In this document: positions 9,001-16,900 of the stretch, one piece after another | Numbering within the stretch: the stretch's first letter is position 1 | Layout of the letters: each line of letters opens with the position of its first letter | The notes under the pieces: generated by a model | What the model was told of the DNA's origin: nothing | Seen by the model: only the letters and a program-made list of their open reading frames with translations | The model's database searches: none | DNA from: JBGPJM01 sp041485385 | Lineage (GTDB): Bacteria > Planctomycetota > Phycisphaerae > Phycisphaerales > UBA1924 | Assembly: GCA_041485385.1 (NCBI GenBank) | Contig: JBGPJM010000073.1 | Location: forward strand, 1 to 19,935 | DNA length: 19,935 nt | Reading direction: 5' to 3' | Program-made: the position numbers and the translations under genes

Positions 9001-10138
9001 GCTGCGTGGCCGCGGCCTCGGCGTGCACGGCCGCCTGCTGCGCCGACTCGGCCCGCCGGTGCCGGTCGGTGAGGTCGGCGCGCTGGAGTTCGGCCTCCTG
9101 ACGCTCCTGCTCCGCGGCGACCAGGGCCTGCTCGGCGGCCTTGCGCCCCTGGTCGAGCGTGTCCAGCTGGCTCGTCAGGTCGTGCAGCCTGCGCCGGAGA
9201 TCGTCGTACTGGTCCAGCGCCAGGGCCATGCGGAGGGCGCGCAGCTCGGCGTCGAGCTTCTTGAACAGCCGGGCCTTGGCGGCCTGGCCCTTGACGATGC
9301 GCAGGCGGCGCTCGGTGCTCTGCAGTTGCTCGCGAGTCCGCACGAGGTTGGCCTCGGTGCGCTCCAGCTTGCGCTGCGCCTCGACGCGGCGCTGCTTGTA
9401 CTTGGCGACTCCCGCCGCTTCCTCGAAGATCGTCCGGCGCTCCTGCGGCGAGGCCAGCAGCATCGCGTCCACCTTCCCCTGCTCGATGATCGAGTAGGCG
9501 TCGGCGCCGATGCCCGTGTCCAGGAACAGGTCGCGGATGTCGCGCAGCCGCACGCGCCGGCCGTTGATCAGATACTGGCTGGTGCCGTCGCGGAAGAGCC
9601 GACGCTCGACGTCGACCACGTCGGTATCGATCGGCAGGGCCCGTCGCGCCTGGCCCGGGCGGTGCACGAAGACCGCGGCGCCGTCGTCGGGGACGTCGGG
9701 CTCGGGTGCCGGGAAAACGGCCTCGCCCTCGCCCAACACCTCGGGCAACTCCTGCTCTTCGATGGTCGCCACCGCGATCTCCAGAGCCGGATCCGGCGCG
9801 GAGAGGGCCTCGGGCGACCCAACCGCGCCCGCAAACCGGGCCGCGTCCCCAGCGGAGGCCGCCGCCTCATCGATCACGCGGTTCTCGAACGTCAGCGTGA
9901 CCCCCGCCATCCCCATGGGCTTGCGCGAGGCGGAGCCCGCGAAGATGACGTCGATCATCTCCTTGCCGCGCAGCGACTTGCTGGACCGCTCGCCCAGCAC
10001 CCATTTGATCGCGTCGACGACGTTCGATTTGCCGCAGCCGTTGGGCCCGACGATGCCGGTCACCGGCTCGTCGAAGGTGAACTCCGTCCGGTCGGCGAAC
10101 GACTTGAAGCCGGTGAGTGTGAGCTTGGCCAGGCGCAT
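6005..10138 (-). CDS. smc: Chromosome segregation protein SMC
   Basis: SMC ATPase, 1377 residues, longer than the usual ~1150-1200. It organises and compacts the chromosome, normally with ScpA and ScpB, which are not in this window. Walker A is GPNGCGKS at 31-38. The Q-loop region IGADAYSIIEQG is at about 210-221. Long Ala/Glu/Gln/Arg-rich coiled coils run at about 245-600 and 775-1110 around a hinge (about 605-775, GVHAAAVEAALGPSLQALVV…). The ABC signature LSGGEK starts at 1220, Walker B is CFCILDE with D1248 and E1249, and the D-loop follows. Two oddities stand out: an insertion of about 80 residues (88-172) between the first ATPase strands and the conserved RRLFRDGTSQYLING segment, and a Pro/Ala-rich C-terminal tail of about 50 residues. 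The start is supported by GGAGG 10 nt upstream of the ATG. Confidence 0.97.
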   Translation of the reverse strand: MRLAKLTLTGFKSFADRTEFTFDEPVTGIVGPNGCGKSNVVDAIKWVLGERSSKSLRGKEMIDVIFAGSASRKPMGMAGVTLTFENRVIDEAAASAGDAARFAGAVGSPEALSAPDPALEIAVATIEEQELPEVLGEGEAVFPAPEPDVPDDGAAVFVHRPGQARRALPIDTDVVDVERRLFRDGTSQYLINGRRVRLRDIRDLFLDTGIGADAYSIIEQGKVDAMLLASPQERRTIFEEAAGVAKYKQRRVEAQRKLERTEANLVRTREQLQSTERRLRIVKGQAAKARLFKKLDAELRALRMALALDQYDDLRRRLHDLTSQLDTLDQGRKAAEQALVAAEQERQEAELQRADLTDRHRRAESAQQAAVHAEAAATQRKEMTQRAIDEAQRQIEEGAAQLADVDRRIDELLAAVQQQAEQVAALAERLGDAEAALTTAGAERSGALARLAEARAEHSQRRAAAANIDRERASLSAAVESDQRRAAAMREQLARLASKAASNKSERELLDSRQAEALAEAESTRARIAGFETDLARAEDLASVVSSDRRALAQRVDELSQQHVRLDSRRAALQEMEQSHAGLGEAVRFALDRRNSGGEEQGGFGGVHAVLSDLVQTDGVHAAAVEAALGPSLQALVVDSVGAIPSPEHLAALPGRVTFLAINVIGLAGAEPAPDGDGADGARSIAEYAGGRLVRLRDVVSARTPPASGPGLPDISPLLDRLLGRTYLVPDLDTAMLLAGPLSGGGGVPRFVTHDGRVLEPDGRVLAGPMTPGTEGVGVLQRRSELAALDAELSQLGASLQSRRSHLASIDSESAALSAGIAELRTQLAGAQRLLVSHEAGAERVAADIARLSREHKSLAEEITQVSARCEAIDKEQEALRERAARLQRLHEEQAEAARALEQQIEEAQTAADAHSDRLTAAKVEAGRISEQLSAARREKSRLEVAADEAQRQRRTLDQQIDQRRAALAHHQRTLEEATFAIAQAEAAAAQAAEEAAMLSGSLADAARHSTGLAEHVLAARRHAGEIERQWHSLEISRREIEVKRENLEDRAMEEIGLQLATEYAHYREILDDGGVLAVNQPETAAEIESLKSDIQKLGNVNLDAIEEENLLESRNEELIRQVADLDSATAKLTELIARLNTASESRFKKIFEAIQHHFAAPDGMFRQLFGGGRAEVRLMPVIKEINGEKVDTGEIDWLESGVEVIAKPPGKEPRSINQLSGGEKTMTAVALLMSIFRSKPSCFCILDEVDAALDDSNVDRFCKVIQRFLDRSHFIVITHHKRTMQAADQLYGITMQERGVSKRVAVKLDQVAHDGRIKVEGTIGDKPAPEQAGIPGAPDAADPAPAAVSEPKPAPKRGVLRRALAGMREQTPAPVE

Positions 10139-10148
10139 AGCGCGGCAA

Positions 10149-10153
10149 CCTCC
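10149..10153 (-). promoter_or_regulatory. Shine-Dalgarno site of smc
   Basis: On the - strand GGAGG stands 10 nt before the smc ATG (10138). This supports the annotated start, which also gives the canonical SMC N-terminus MRLAKLTLTGFKSF. Confidence 0.7.
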
Positions 10154-10297
10154 GTGTTGCGGTCAACGAGCCGTCCGTGGGCATCGTCCCCGTGGGCGGA
10201 GACGACATGGCACCCTGCCGGCAGCGCCGGTGTGCTCGACGCACAGAATAGCCGCTCTTTCATCGACGCGAAAGGGGGAAGCGGCACAAAGTGCTCC

Positions 10298-12235
10298 CTA
10301 CTTGCTTGCGCCCTTGGGGTTGATGGGGACGACCAGCGACGGCTTCTTCGGCCCCGAGGCGGCCGCCGTGCCGGTCTGGTCAGCGGGGGGCTTGGTGGGC
10401 TCGTAGACGAGCAGGTTCTTGGTGCTCGTGCCGCTGGACTCCGGACGGTCCTCGACGATGGTGGAGGCGCGGGCCTCCAGAACAGCGACCTGGATGCGGT
10501 CGCGCTCGGTGGCGAACTCGGCCTCCGGCACGCCGCCCTGCTTGTGAATCTCGTAGAGCGCGCCGACCACCTCGGCGTAGGTGAGGTTGAGCCCCGGGCC
10601 GGGGTCCTCGGGCGTGGGCTTGTGGGCGAGGAAGGCGGTGAACGCGGCGAGGCCGTCGGGGACGTTCTGCGAGGTGGGCTTGTCTGAACGGATATCGCGG
10701 TAGAAGAGGCGGAGGGGAGAGGCGGAATCGTCGGCCGCGAGCATCAATCGGTCGGACCAGGCGGAAACGACCAGCGGCTTGGCGATCTTGAGGGCGTCCT
10801 TGGCGGTGGTGATGCCCCCGCCGCCGCCGAAGATGACGATGCGTGGCTGGCCCTGCTGCGTGATGTAGATGAGCGGGCGGGTGGCCGGAACAGTGTCGAT
10901 GAAGAACCGGGGGTGCTGGGGGTCCTCGCCGACGGGGGTGCGGGTGACGGAGGGGTCGAACCGCGCGGCCAAGGCCTCGTACGCCGCCACGCGGACGTCG
11001 AGCTCGGCGACGCTGGTGAGGTCGCGGAGGGCGAGGCTGATGCGGGGGTTGCCGATAGACAGTCGCCCGAGCATCTCGATGGCCGGGGTGCGGAAGCCCG
11101 GCGGGCCGGAGCGGGCCATTTCCTGCAGGTAGGGGACGACCTTGGGGTCGTCCAGGAACGCCCCGGCCTCGAGGACGGCCAAACGGGGGGCGATCTCGGG
11201 GTAGTCGTACATCGAGGCCAGGAAGGGGACAGCGGGCTTGCCCAGGGCGCGGAGGCACCAGCTCAGGGCGTCAGAAAGCTCGGGCTGCTGCTTGAGGGCC
11301 TCGACGTACCGGATGGCAAACTCCTGCGGCAGGGCCTGGTCGATCCGGGTGTGCCGGAGAAGCTTGAGGAACTCGGCGGGCCGGTCCCGGTAGGCCGCGG
11401 GGACGCGGACAGCGACGCTGTCGGCGTCCCGGCCGCGCGCGGTGGGGCCGTCGTCGCCCGGACCGATGGGGAAGCGGGTGTTGATGGCGGCGACAATCGA
11501 GCGGGAACGGGCGTGGGACTCATTGTCGAGGACGAGCTCCAGCTTGAGGGGATCGGAGACCAACCCGCCGTTGAGGATGCGCCCGACGGTGCGGGTGACG
11601 GCGTCGTCGCCGGTCTTGCCGGGCTCGGCGAAGGGGTTGATGAAAATGCCGCCGGAGGCCTTGGCCAGGAGATAGGTCGTGTAGCCGGTAAAGACGGTGG
11701 CCGGGCCGATGCGGAGGTCGGTCGTCCAGAGGGTGCCGCCCTCGAGGCTGGTGACGCCGGAGTTGGGGAGGGTGCGGACGCGGACGTCGAACTTCATCCC
11801 CTTGGGAGCGCCCGGCGGGACGGCGGCCTCGACAATGACGACGGCGACGTTGGGGTCGCGGAGGAACTGGGCCGGGGAAACGCGGAACTGCTCGTTGTTG
11901 CCGCCGAGGCCGACGCCGCCGCGAGCAAGCTCCCGCTCCATGGTGGCCTGGACGGCCGGGTCGAGGTTGCCGCCGCCGGTGCCGCTGAGGCCGACGACGA
12001 TGCCGAATCCGGAGACGAGCTGGGGCTCTACGCCGCGGAACGTGCACTCGGCGCCGATGGTGCCGCGCAGCACGTCGGGCATGTCGCGGATGATCGGCTC
12101 CTTGGCGCGGACGACCTGCCCCTTCTTGGCACAGGCGCCGAGCCAGAGGCCCGCGGCGGCCGCGCCGAGGGCCAAGACCGTGCCGGCGATGCGTGCGGGT
12201 GAGCGCGTTGGCGAGCGGGCGGCGGTCGTGGGCAT
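10298..12235 (-). CDS. Lipoprotein with FlgI (flagellar P-ring)-like domain and long C-terminal extension
   Basis: Predicted lipoprotein of 645 residues. The ATG at 12235 is preferred because a signal peptide with lipobox LGAC (C35) then starts about 15 residues in; an in-frame upstream ATG adds 59 Arg/Pro-rich residues of no recognisable kind. Residues about 54-330 resemble FlgI, the periplasmic flagellar P-ring subunit: IRDMPDVLRG, then PQLVSGFGIVVGLSGTGGG, then DPNVAVVIVEAAVPPGAPKG with FDVRVRTLP and SLEGGTLWTTDL. FlgI itself is about 370 residues and is not normally a lipoprotein. Residues about 340-460 contain helical, HEAT-like segments (AIEMLGRLSIGNP, VRVAAYEALAARF). The last ~180 residues have no recognised domain and end in a Pro/Gly/Lys-rich tail. 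No flagellar genes are adjacent. It may share transcription with smc, 159 nt downstream. FlgI-like fold probable; flagellar role doubtful. Confidence 0.7.
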   Translation of the reverse strand: MPTTAARSPTRSPARIAGTVLALGAAAAGLWLGACAKKGQVVRAKEPIIRDMPDVLRGTIGAECTFRGVEPQLVSGFGIVVGLSGTGGGNLDPAVQATMERELARGGVGLGGNNEQFRVSPAQFLRDPNVAVVIVEAAVPPGAPKGMKFDVRVRTLPNSGVTSLEGGTLWTTDLRIGPATVFTGYTTYLLAKASGGIFINPFAEPGKTGDDAVTRTVGRILNGGLVSDPLKLELVLDNESHARSRSIVAAINTRFPIGPGDDGPTARGRDADSVAVRVPAAYRDRPAEFLKLLRHTRIDQALPQEFAIRYVEALKQQPELSDALSWCLRALGKPAVPFLASMYDYPEIAPRLAVLEAGAFLDDPKVVPYLQEMARSGPPGFRTPAIEMLGRLSIGNPRISLALRDLTSVAELDVRVAAYEALAARFDPSVTRTPVGEDPQHPRFFIDTVPATRPLIYITQQGQPRIVIFGGGGGITTAKDALKIAKPLVVSAWSDRLMLAADDSASPLRLFYRDIRSDKPTSQNVPDGLAAFTAFLAHKPTPEDPGPGLNLTYAEVVGALYEIHKQGGVPEAEFATERDRIQVAVLEARASTIVEDRPESSGTSTKNLLVYEPTKPPADQTGTAAASGPKKPSLVVPINPKGASK

Positions 12236-12456
12236 TGTGGGTGGATCCGGTAGTCCGAGGGGGGGTGGCGGTCGTCGCGGCGGTGCGCCGATGCGATACG
12301 CAAGCGGGGAGCGAGCGGACGCGTTCGCCGGCGGGCGCGGCGACAAACGGACGGTATGGGAAAGCGAAGGACGGTTCAACCGAACCGTGGGGGCGCGTTG
12401 AACGAGCGCCACGAATCCAAGCTCGGTTCAGGACCGTGCAAGGGGGCCCGAACACG

Positions 12457-12486
12457 TTGACCGCATACCGAACGTCAGGCTATCAT
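12457..12486 (+). promoter_or_regulatory. Candidate sigma70-type promoter P1
   Basis: TTGACC (12457-12462), an 18-nt spacer, then TATCAT (12481-12486). It points toward dcd but lies about 360 nt from its start codon, so it would give a long leader or a separate transcript. A small inverted repeat sits directly downstream. Based on consensus only. Confidence 0.4.
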
Positions 12487-12747
12487 GCGGGGTGAATGTT
12501 CGTGGACATTTTGTATTCTGCCGACGGGGCGAGTGGCGGGGGTCCTTGGGAAGCCGCCGGACCCGATCTGGACCCTGCGACACCGCTACAGGGTGTGGGC
12601 AGCACCCGAGATTTTCCACAAGCCGTAGTGGTCGCGGGCCGGTCGCGCGAAAATAATCATGCCGCGTAAGTTCAGAAATGGCCAAGACTTATGCCCGAAG
12701 CGACAGCTTGTCACGACACCATCCACATTATTCTGTAGCTTTGGCTG

Positions 12748-12775
12748 TTGAACATACGACAGGTAGTGGTATGCT
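12748..12775 (+). promoter_or_regulatory. Candidate sigma70-type promoter of dcd
   Basis: TTGAAC (12748-12753), a 16-nt spacer, then TATGCT (12770-12775), ending 72 nt before the dcd ATG within an AT-richer stretch. It is the best-placed promoter for dcd and possibly for the following genes. Confidence 0.45.
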
Positions 12776-12847
12776 GCTCTTTCGTCGCATCACGGACCCC
12801 GCAGGGTGGGAGCCCGCCACAATCCAGGCCTCTTCGAGGTCACCACA

Positions 12848-13420
12848 ATGCCCGTGCTTTGTGATAGTCAAATTCGCGAACTCGTCTCGATCAAGCCCTT
12901 CGCCGAAGCGGTGAAGCGCCCCGGGAAGGTTTCGTACGGTGTCTCGTCCTACGGGTACGACATCCGTGTCGGCACGCGGTTCAAGATCTTCACCCCCACG
13001 CCGCGGACAGGCGGCATCAGCATCGTCGATCCCAAGGCCTTCAGCCCGGACCTGTTCGTGGAGATCGACACGGCCGAGCGCGGCGTGGACCACGTGATCA
13101 TCCCGCCCAACTCGTTTGCCCTCTGCGAGACCGTGGAGTGGCTGGACATCCCGCGCGACGTGCTGGTCCTCTGCGTCGGCAAGAGCACCTACGCCCGCTG
13201 CGGCCTGATCGTGAACGTGACGCCGCTGGAACCGGAGTGGCGCGGCAAGGTGACGCTGGAGATCTCGAACACAACCCCCCTGCCCGCCAAGGTCTATGCG
13301 GGCGAGGGGATTGCTCAGCTCATCTTCCTCCGCGCCGACCAGGTCTGCGAGCAGAGCTACGCGGACAAGAGCGGGAAATACCAGGACCAGGATGGGTTGA
13401 CGTTGCCGAAGGTGGATTGA
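12848..13420 (+). CDS. dcd: dCTP deaminase
   Basis: Enzyme of 190 residues that deaminates dCTP to dUTP and so feeds dTMP synthesis in the cytoplasm; the family forms trimers. The core CVGKSTYARCGLIVNVTPL, then EPEWRGKVTLEISNTTPLP, is the family signature. It includes the conserved Arg after YA and the Glu of VTLEISN that act in the active site of characterised Dcd proteins. The segments SYGYDIRVG near the N-terminus and YAGEGIAQLIFLRAD near the C-terminus also match, and the length is normal. The ATG at 12848 is chosen because GAGGT lies 7 nt upstream and MPVLCDSQI is a typical Dcd start; an upstream in-frame start is rejected. A class II ribonucleotide reductase follows 0.5 kb downstream, which fits a deoxynucleotide-supply unit. 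Confidence 0.95.
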   Translation: MPVLCDSQIRELVSIKPFAEAVKRPGKVSYGVSSYGYDIRVGTRFKIFTPTPRTGGISIVDPKAFSPDLFVEIDTAERGVDHVIIPPNSFALCETVEWLDIPRDVLVLCVGKSTYARCGLIVNVTPLEPEWRGKVTLEISNTTPLPAKVYAGEGIAQLIFLRADQVCEQSYADKSGKYQDQDGLTLPKVD

Positions 13421-13473
13421 GCGGGGTCAAAGAACCAGAAGGCATCAAGGCACCAAGGCGAAGAGCCAAGTGA

Positions 13474-13842
13474 TTGACCGAACCTATCAAGTCATACCGG
13501 GATCTGATTGCCTGGCAGAGGGCCTATTCGCTGGGCAAGTCGCTCTACCGCCTCGCCGGCAAACTTCCCGAAGCCGAGCGATTCGGTCTGATGGCTTCGC
13601 TCCGCCGGATGTCGTACAGCGTCGCGAGTCACATCGCCCAGGGGTATGGAAGAGGGAACACGCAGGACTATGTCTATTTCCTGAAGCAGGCGCGAGGCGA
13701 GCTCTACGAGATCGACACACAGCTTCTCTTCGCGCTGGATTTCAAATACTACGAGGAGTCGGAGTACCTCGGCGTCAAGCGCGAGCTGGACGAATGCGAA
13801 AGAGTTCTCGCCGGATTGATCAGAAGCCTCGGATCGACTTGA
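13474..13842 (+). CDS. Four-helix-bundle protein, S23 / 23S rRNA intervening-sequence family
   Basis: Protein of 122 residues matching the family (TIGR02436-like) first described from open reading frames in 23S rRNA intervening sequences and related in fold to the Avd accessory protein of diversity-generating retroelements. Family landmarks are SYRDLIAWQRAYSL at 7-20, ERFGL at 35-39, LRRMSYSVASHIAQGYGR at 43-60, and YFLKQARGELYEIDTQL at 68-84, followed by a last helix to residue 118. The sequence is almost wholly helical, with a basic face that could bind nucleic acid. The start is TTG 13474, the first codon after an in-frame TGA; no good Shine-Dalgarno is seen (GAAGAG is about 9 nt upstream). 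Family membership is well supported, the molecular function is not known. It is not inside an rRNA gene here. Confidence 0.85.
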   Translation: MTEPIKSYRDLIAWQRAYSLGKSLYRLAGKLPEAERFGLMASLRRMSYSVASHIAQGYGRGNTQDYVYFLKQARGELYEIDTQLLFALDFKYYEESEYLGVKRELDECERVLAGLIRSLGST

Positions 13843-13860
13843 TCGCCTCGATGCCTCCCG

Positions 13861-13899
13861 CCTTGATGCCTTGATGCCTTGATGCCTCATGCCTTGATG
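13861..13899 (+). repeat. Tandem 8-mer repeat CCTTGATG
   Basis: Three perfect copies of CCTTGATG (13861-13884), one shortened degenerate copy (CCTCATG, 13885-13891) and a further perfect copy (13892-13899). A degenerate copy also lies just before (CCTCGATG, about 13847-13854). The reverse complement of the unit (CATCAAGG) occurs on the other side of the four-helix-bundle gene at 13443-13450. The tract lies between that gene's stop and the nrdJ start. Confidence 0.85.
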
Positions 13900-13944
13900 C
13901 CTTCTTGTTCTTCAACCGTCTTGGTCTTAAGCGGACAACGATCC

Positions 13945-16900
13945 ATGAAGATCCCCCGAAAGTTCACAGTCGCCGGCACCGACCCCTTCGCCACCGTCAA
14001 GTGGGTGAAGCGCTCGAGCAAGATCACGAATCCCGACGGCTCGGTCGTCTTCGAAACCAACGACGCCGAGGTCCCGGAGACCTGGTCGCAGCTCGCCACC
14101 GACATCATGGTCAGCAAGTACTTCCGGCGCGCCGGCGTTCCGCAGGACGGCGGCCCAAGAGGTCTCGCGTCGCCAGACTTCAAGCCGCCTCCCAAGGGGA
14201 CCCTGACACCCCTCGGCGGCGAGAAGTCCGCAAGGCAGGTCATCCACCGCCTCGCCGGCTGCTGGCGCCACTGGGGCGAAACGCACGGCTACTTCGACAC
14301 GCCCAGCGACGCCCAGTCGTTCTACGACGAGCTGGCGTTCATGATGGTCCACCAGATGGGCGCTCCCAACAGCCCGCAGTGGTTCAACACCGGCCTCAAC
14401 TGGGCCTACGGCATCACCGGCCCCGCCCAGGGCCACTTCATCCCCGACCCCAAGACCGGCGAGGTGCGCGAGGCGGGTGACGCCTACACGCACCCCCAGC
14501 CGCACGCCTGCTTCATCCAGTCCGTCGAGGACGACCTGGTGAACCCCGGCGGCATCATGGACCTGTGGACGCGCGAGGCCCGCCTCTTCAAGTACGGCTC
14601 GGGCACCGGCACCAACTTCTCGCGCCTCCGTGCCGAGAACGAGCCCCTCTCCGGCGGCGGCAAGTCCTCCGGCCTCATGTCCTGGCTCAAGATCGGCGAC
14701 CGGGCCGCCGGCGCCATCAAGTCCGGCGGCACTACGCGCCGGGCCGCGAAGATGGTCTGCCTCGACATGGACCACCCGGATATCCAGACCTTCATCAACT
14801 GGAAGGTCCGCGAGGAGATCAAGGTCGCCGCGATGGTCGAGGGGCTGCACCACCTCGACAAGGAGCAGCAGGAAACCGCCAAGCGACTGGGCCTCAAGCT
14901 CGACTACGACTTCAACGGCGAGGCCTACGCCACCGTCAGCGGGCAGAACTCCAACAACTCGGTGCGGGTCCCCGACGAGTTCTTCGATGCGCTCGACAAG
15001 GACGGCGACTGGGAGACCTACTTCCGCACCAATCTCAAGACCGCCCGCACGTTCAAGGCCCGCGACCTGTGGGACCAGATCGGCTACGCCGCGTGGCGGT
15101 GCGCCGACCCGGGCATGCAGTTCGATTCGACAATGAACGCCTGGCACACGTGCCCGAGCGGTGGTCGGATCAATGCAACAAATCCGTGTTCGGAGTACTG
15201 CTTCCTCGACAACACCGCCTGCAACCTCGCCTCCCTCAACGTCCTCAAGTTCTACGACGCCAAGGCCAGGGTCTACGACGTCACCCGCTTCGAGCACGCC
15301 ATCGACCTCTGGACGATCGTGCTGGAGATCAGCGTGCTGATGGCCGCCTACCCCAGCCAAGAGGTCGCCCGCCTGTCGTGGCGATACCGCACCTTGGGCC
15401 TGGGGTACGCCAACCTGGGCGCCATGCTCATGCAGGCCGGGATGGCCTACGACTCCGAGGCCTCGCACGCGGTGTGCGCCTGCCTCTCGTCGATCCTGAC
15501 CGGGCGCTCCTACCGGCAATCGGCGCTCATGGCGGCCGAGCTGGGGCCCTTCGCCGGCTTCGCCGACGACCGCGAGAACATGCTGCGGGTGATGCGGAAC
15601 CACACCCGGGCGGCCCAGGGCGTGGAGCGCGACTCGGGCGAATACGAGGGGCTGCGGACGGCGCCGGTGCCGATCAACCACGACGTGGTGCACGGCGGAT
15701 CCATCGCCGGGATGAACGTCGCCAACGCCGATGACCTCCTGCAGCGGGCGGTGAGCGCGTGGGAGGAGGCCCTCGAGGCCGGCGAGCGCTTCGGGTTCCG
15801 CAACGCGCAGACGACGGTCATCGCCCCCACCGGCACCATCGGCCTGCTCATGGACTGCGACACCACCGGGATCGAGCCCGACTTTGCCCTCGTGAAGTTC
15901 AAGAAGCTCGCCGGCGGCGGCTACTTCAAGATCGACAACGCCTCCGTCCGGCCCGCCCTGGAAACACTCGGCTACGCCGATCCCCAGATCCGCGAGATCC
16001 TCACCTACCTGCTCGGGCGGCTGACGGTCGACGTGCCCATGCCCGGCGTCACGCTCCCCATCTCCTTCAAGGACTGGCTGATCGGCAAAGGCCTGAACAA
16101 GAACGACATTACGAAGATCAACGATGCCCTGCCGGGCGTCTTCGAGCTCTCCATGGCCTTCAACGCCTGGGCCCTGGGCGACGACGCGATGAAGCGCCTG
16201 AAGATCGACCCCGAGCGCGCCAAGAGCGACCCCAGGTCCAACCTGCTGCGGGAGCTGGGGCTCAGCCGCGAGCAGGTCGAGACGCTCAACGAGACGATCT
16301 GCGGGACCCAGACGATCGAGGGCGCCCCGCACCTCAAGGCCGAGCACCTCAGCGTCTTCGACTGCGCCAGCAAGTGCGGCAAGAAGGGCAGGCGGTACAT
16401 CGAGCCCCAGGGCCACATCCGGATGATGGCCGCGGCCCAGCCGTTCATCTCCGGCGCCATCTCCAAGACCATCAACCTCCAGAGCGAGGCAAGCGTCGAC
16501 GACATCAAGGCGTGCTACCGGCTCTCGTGGGAACTGGGCCTCAAGGCCAACGCCCTCTATCGCGACGGGTGCAAGCTCAGCCAGCCTCTCAGCTCGACCT
16601 CCGACTCGGAGAAGGACCTCCAGAAGTCGGCCGTGGAGCTGGAAAAAAAAGTTGCGGCTACAGGCCCAGCGACCAAGGCGGTCACCCAGGGTGCGGCTGC
16701 AGTTGGCTCGACTGACCTTGCACCCGTTCTTTTCCCCTCCCTTCCCGCCGCCGCCCCCGCCGTGGTCGCGCCCCCGGCGGCCTTGCCGAACATCCAGATC
16801 GTCAATCGGCCGATGCGCCGCCGCCTGCCGGACACGCGGGCCTCGATCACCCACAAGTTCAACATCGGCGGGCACGAGGGGTACCTGACGGTGGGCCTCT

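Larger units (their letters stand above)
12236..12847. other. Gene-free divergent intergenic region upstream of dcd
   Basis: About 610 nt between the start of the FlgI-like gene (-) and dcd (+). The part nearest dcd (about 12640-12780) is clearly richer in A+T than the rest of the window. It holds two sigma70-like promoter candidates facing dcd, listed separately. It also holds two short inverted repeats: ACGGTTC-AACC-GAACCGT at 12371-12388, and AATGT-6 nt-ACATT at 12495-12510 just after the first -10 box. A single perfect match to the DnaA-box consensus TTWTNCACA occurs at 12612-12620. No convincing coding sequence or structured RNA was found. Confidence 0.5.
13430..13912 (+). mobile_element. 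Inverted-repeat-bounded cassette carrying an S23 four-helix-bundle gene
   Basis: The left end (13430-13451, starting AAGAACCAGAAGG) and the reverse complement of the right end (13891-13912) agree at 21 of 22 positions, and weaker pairing continues inward. The right end is expanded into tandem 8-mers CCTTGATG. The unit begins 9 nt after the dcd stop and ends 32 nt before the nrdJ ATG, so it is essentially the whole gap between them. The enclosed gene is of the 23S rRNA intervening-sequence type, whose known elements also have complementary ends that form a stem. Calling it a mobile element is inference; no transposase or target duplication is visible. Confidence 0.5.

Noticed and set aside
12612..12727. 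Possible replication origin (TTTTCCACA at 12612-12620 and a poor second match at 12719-12727 near AT-rich DNA)
   Set aside because: Only one good DnaA-box match and no dnaA, dnaN or clustered boxes nearby; chance occurrence is likely.
12678..12914. Small + strand frame of 78 codons before dcd
   Set aside because: It overlaps the dcd start in another frame, spans the likely dcd promoter and ribosome binding site, and resembles nothing known.
13861..13899. Possible CRISPR array from repeated units
   Set aside because: The units are 8-bp direct tandem repeats without spacers, so this is a simple tandem repeat.
13430..13912. Diversity-generating retroelement accessory (Avd) gene
   Set aside because: The protein is related in fold, but no reverse transcriptase, template repeat or variable repeat is present nearby. 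The S23 family match is better.
13843..13944. Cobalamin riboswitch or NrdR box upstream of nrdJ
   Set aside because: The leader is occupied by the tandem 8-mers. No B12-box-like core and no NrdR-type palindrome were seen.
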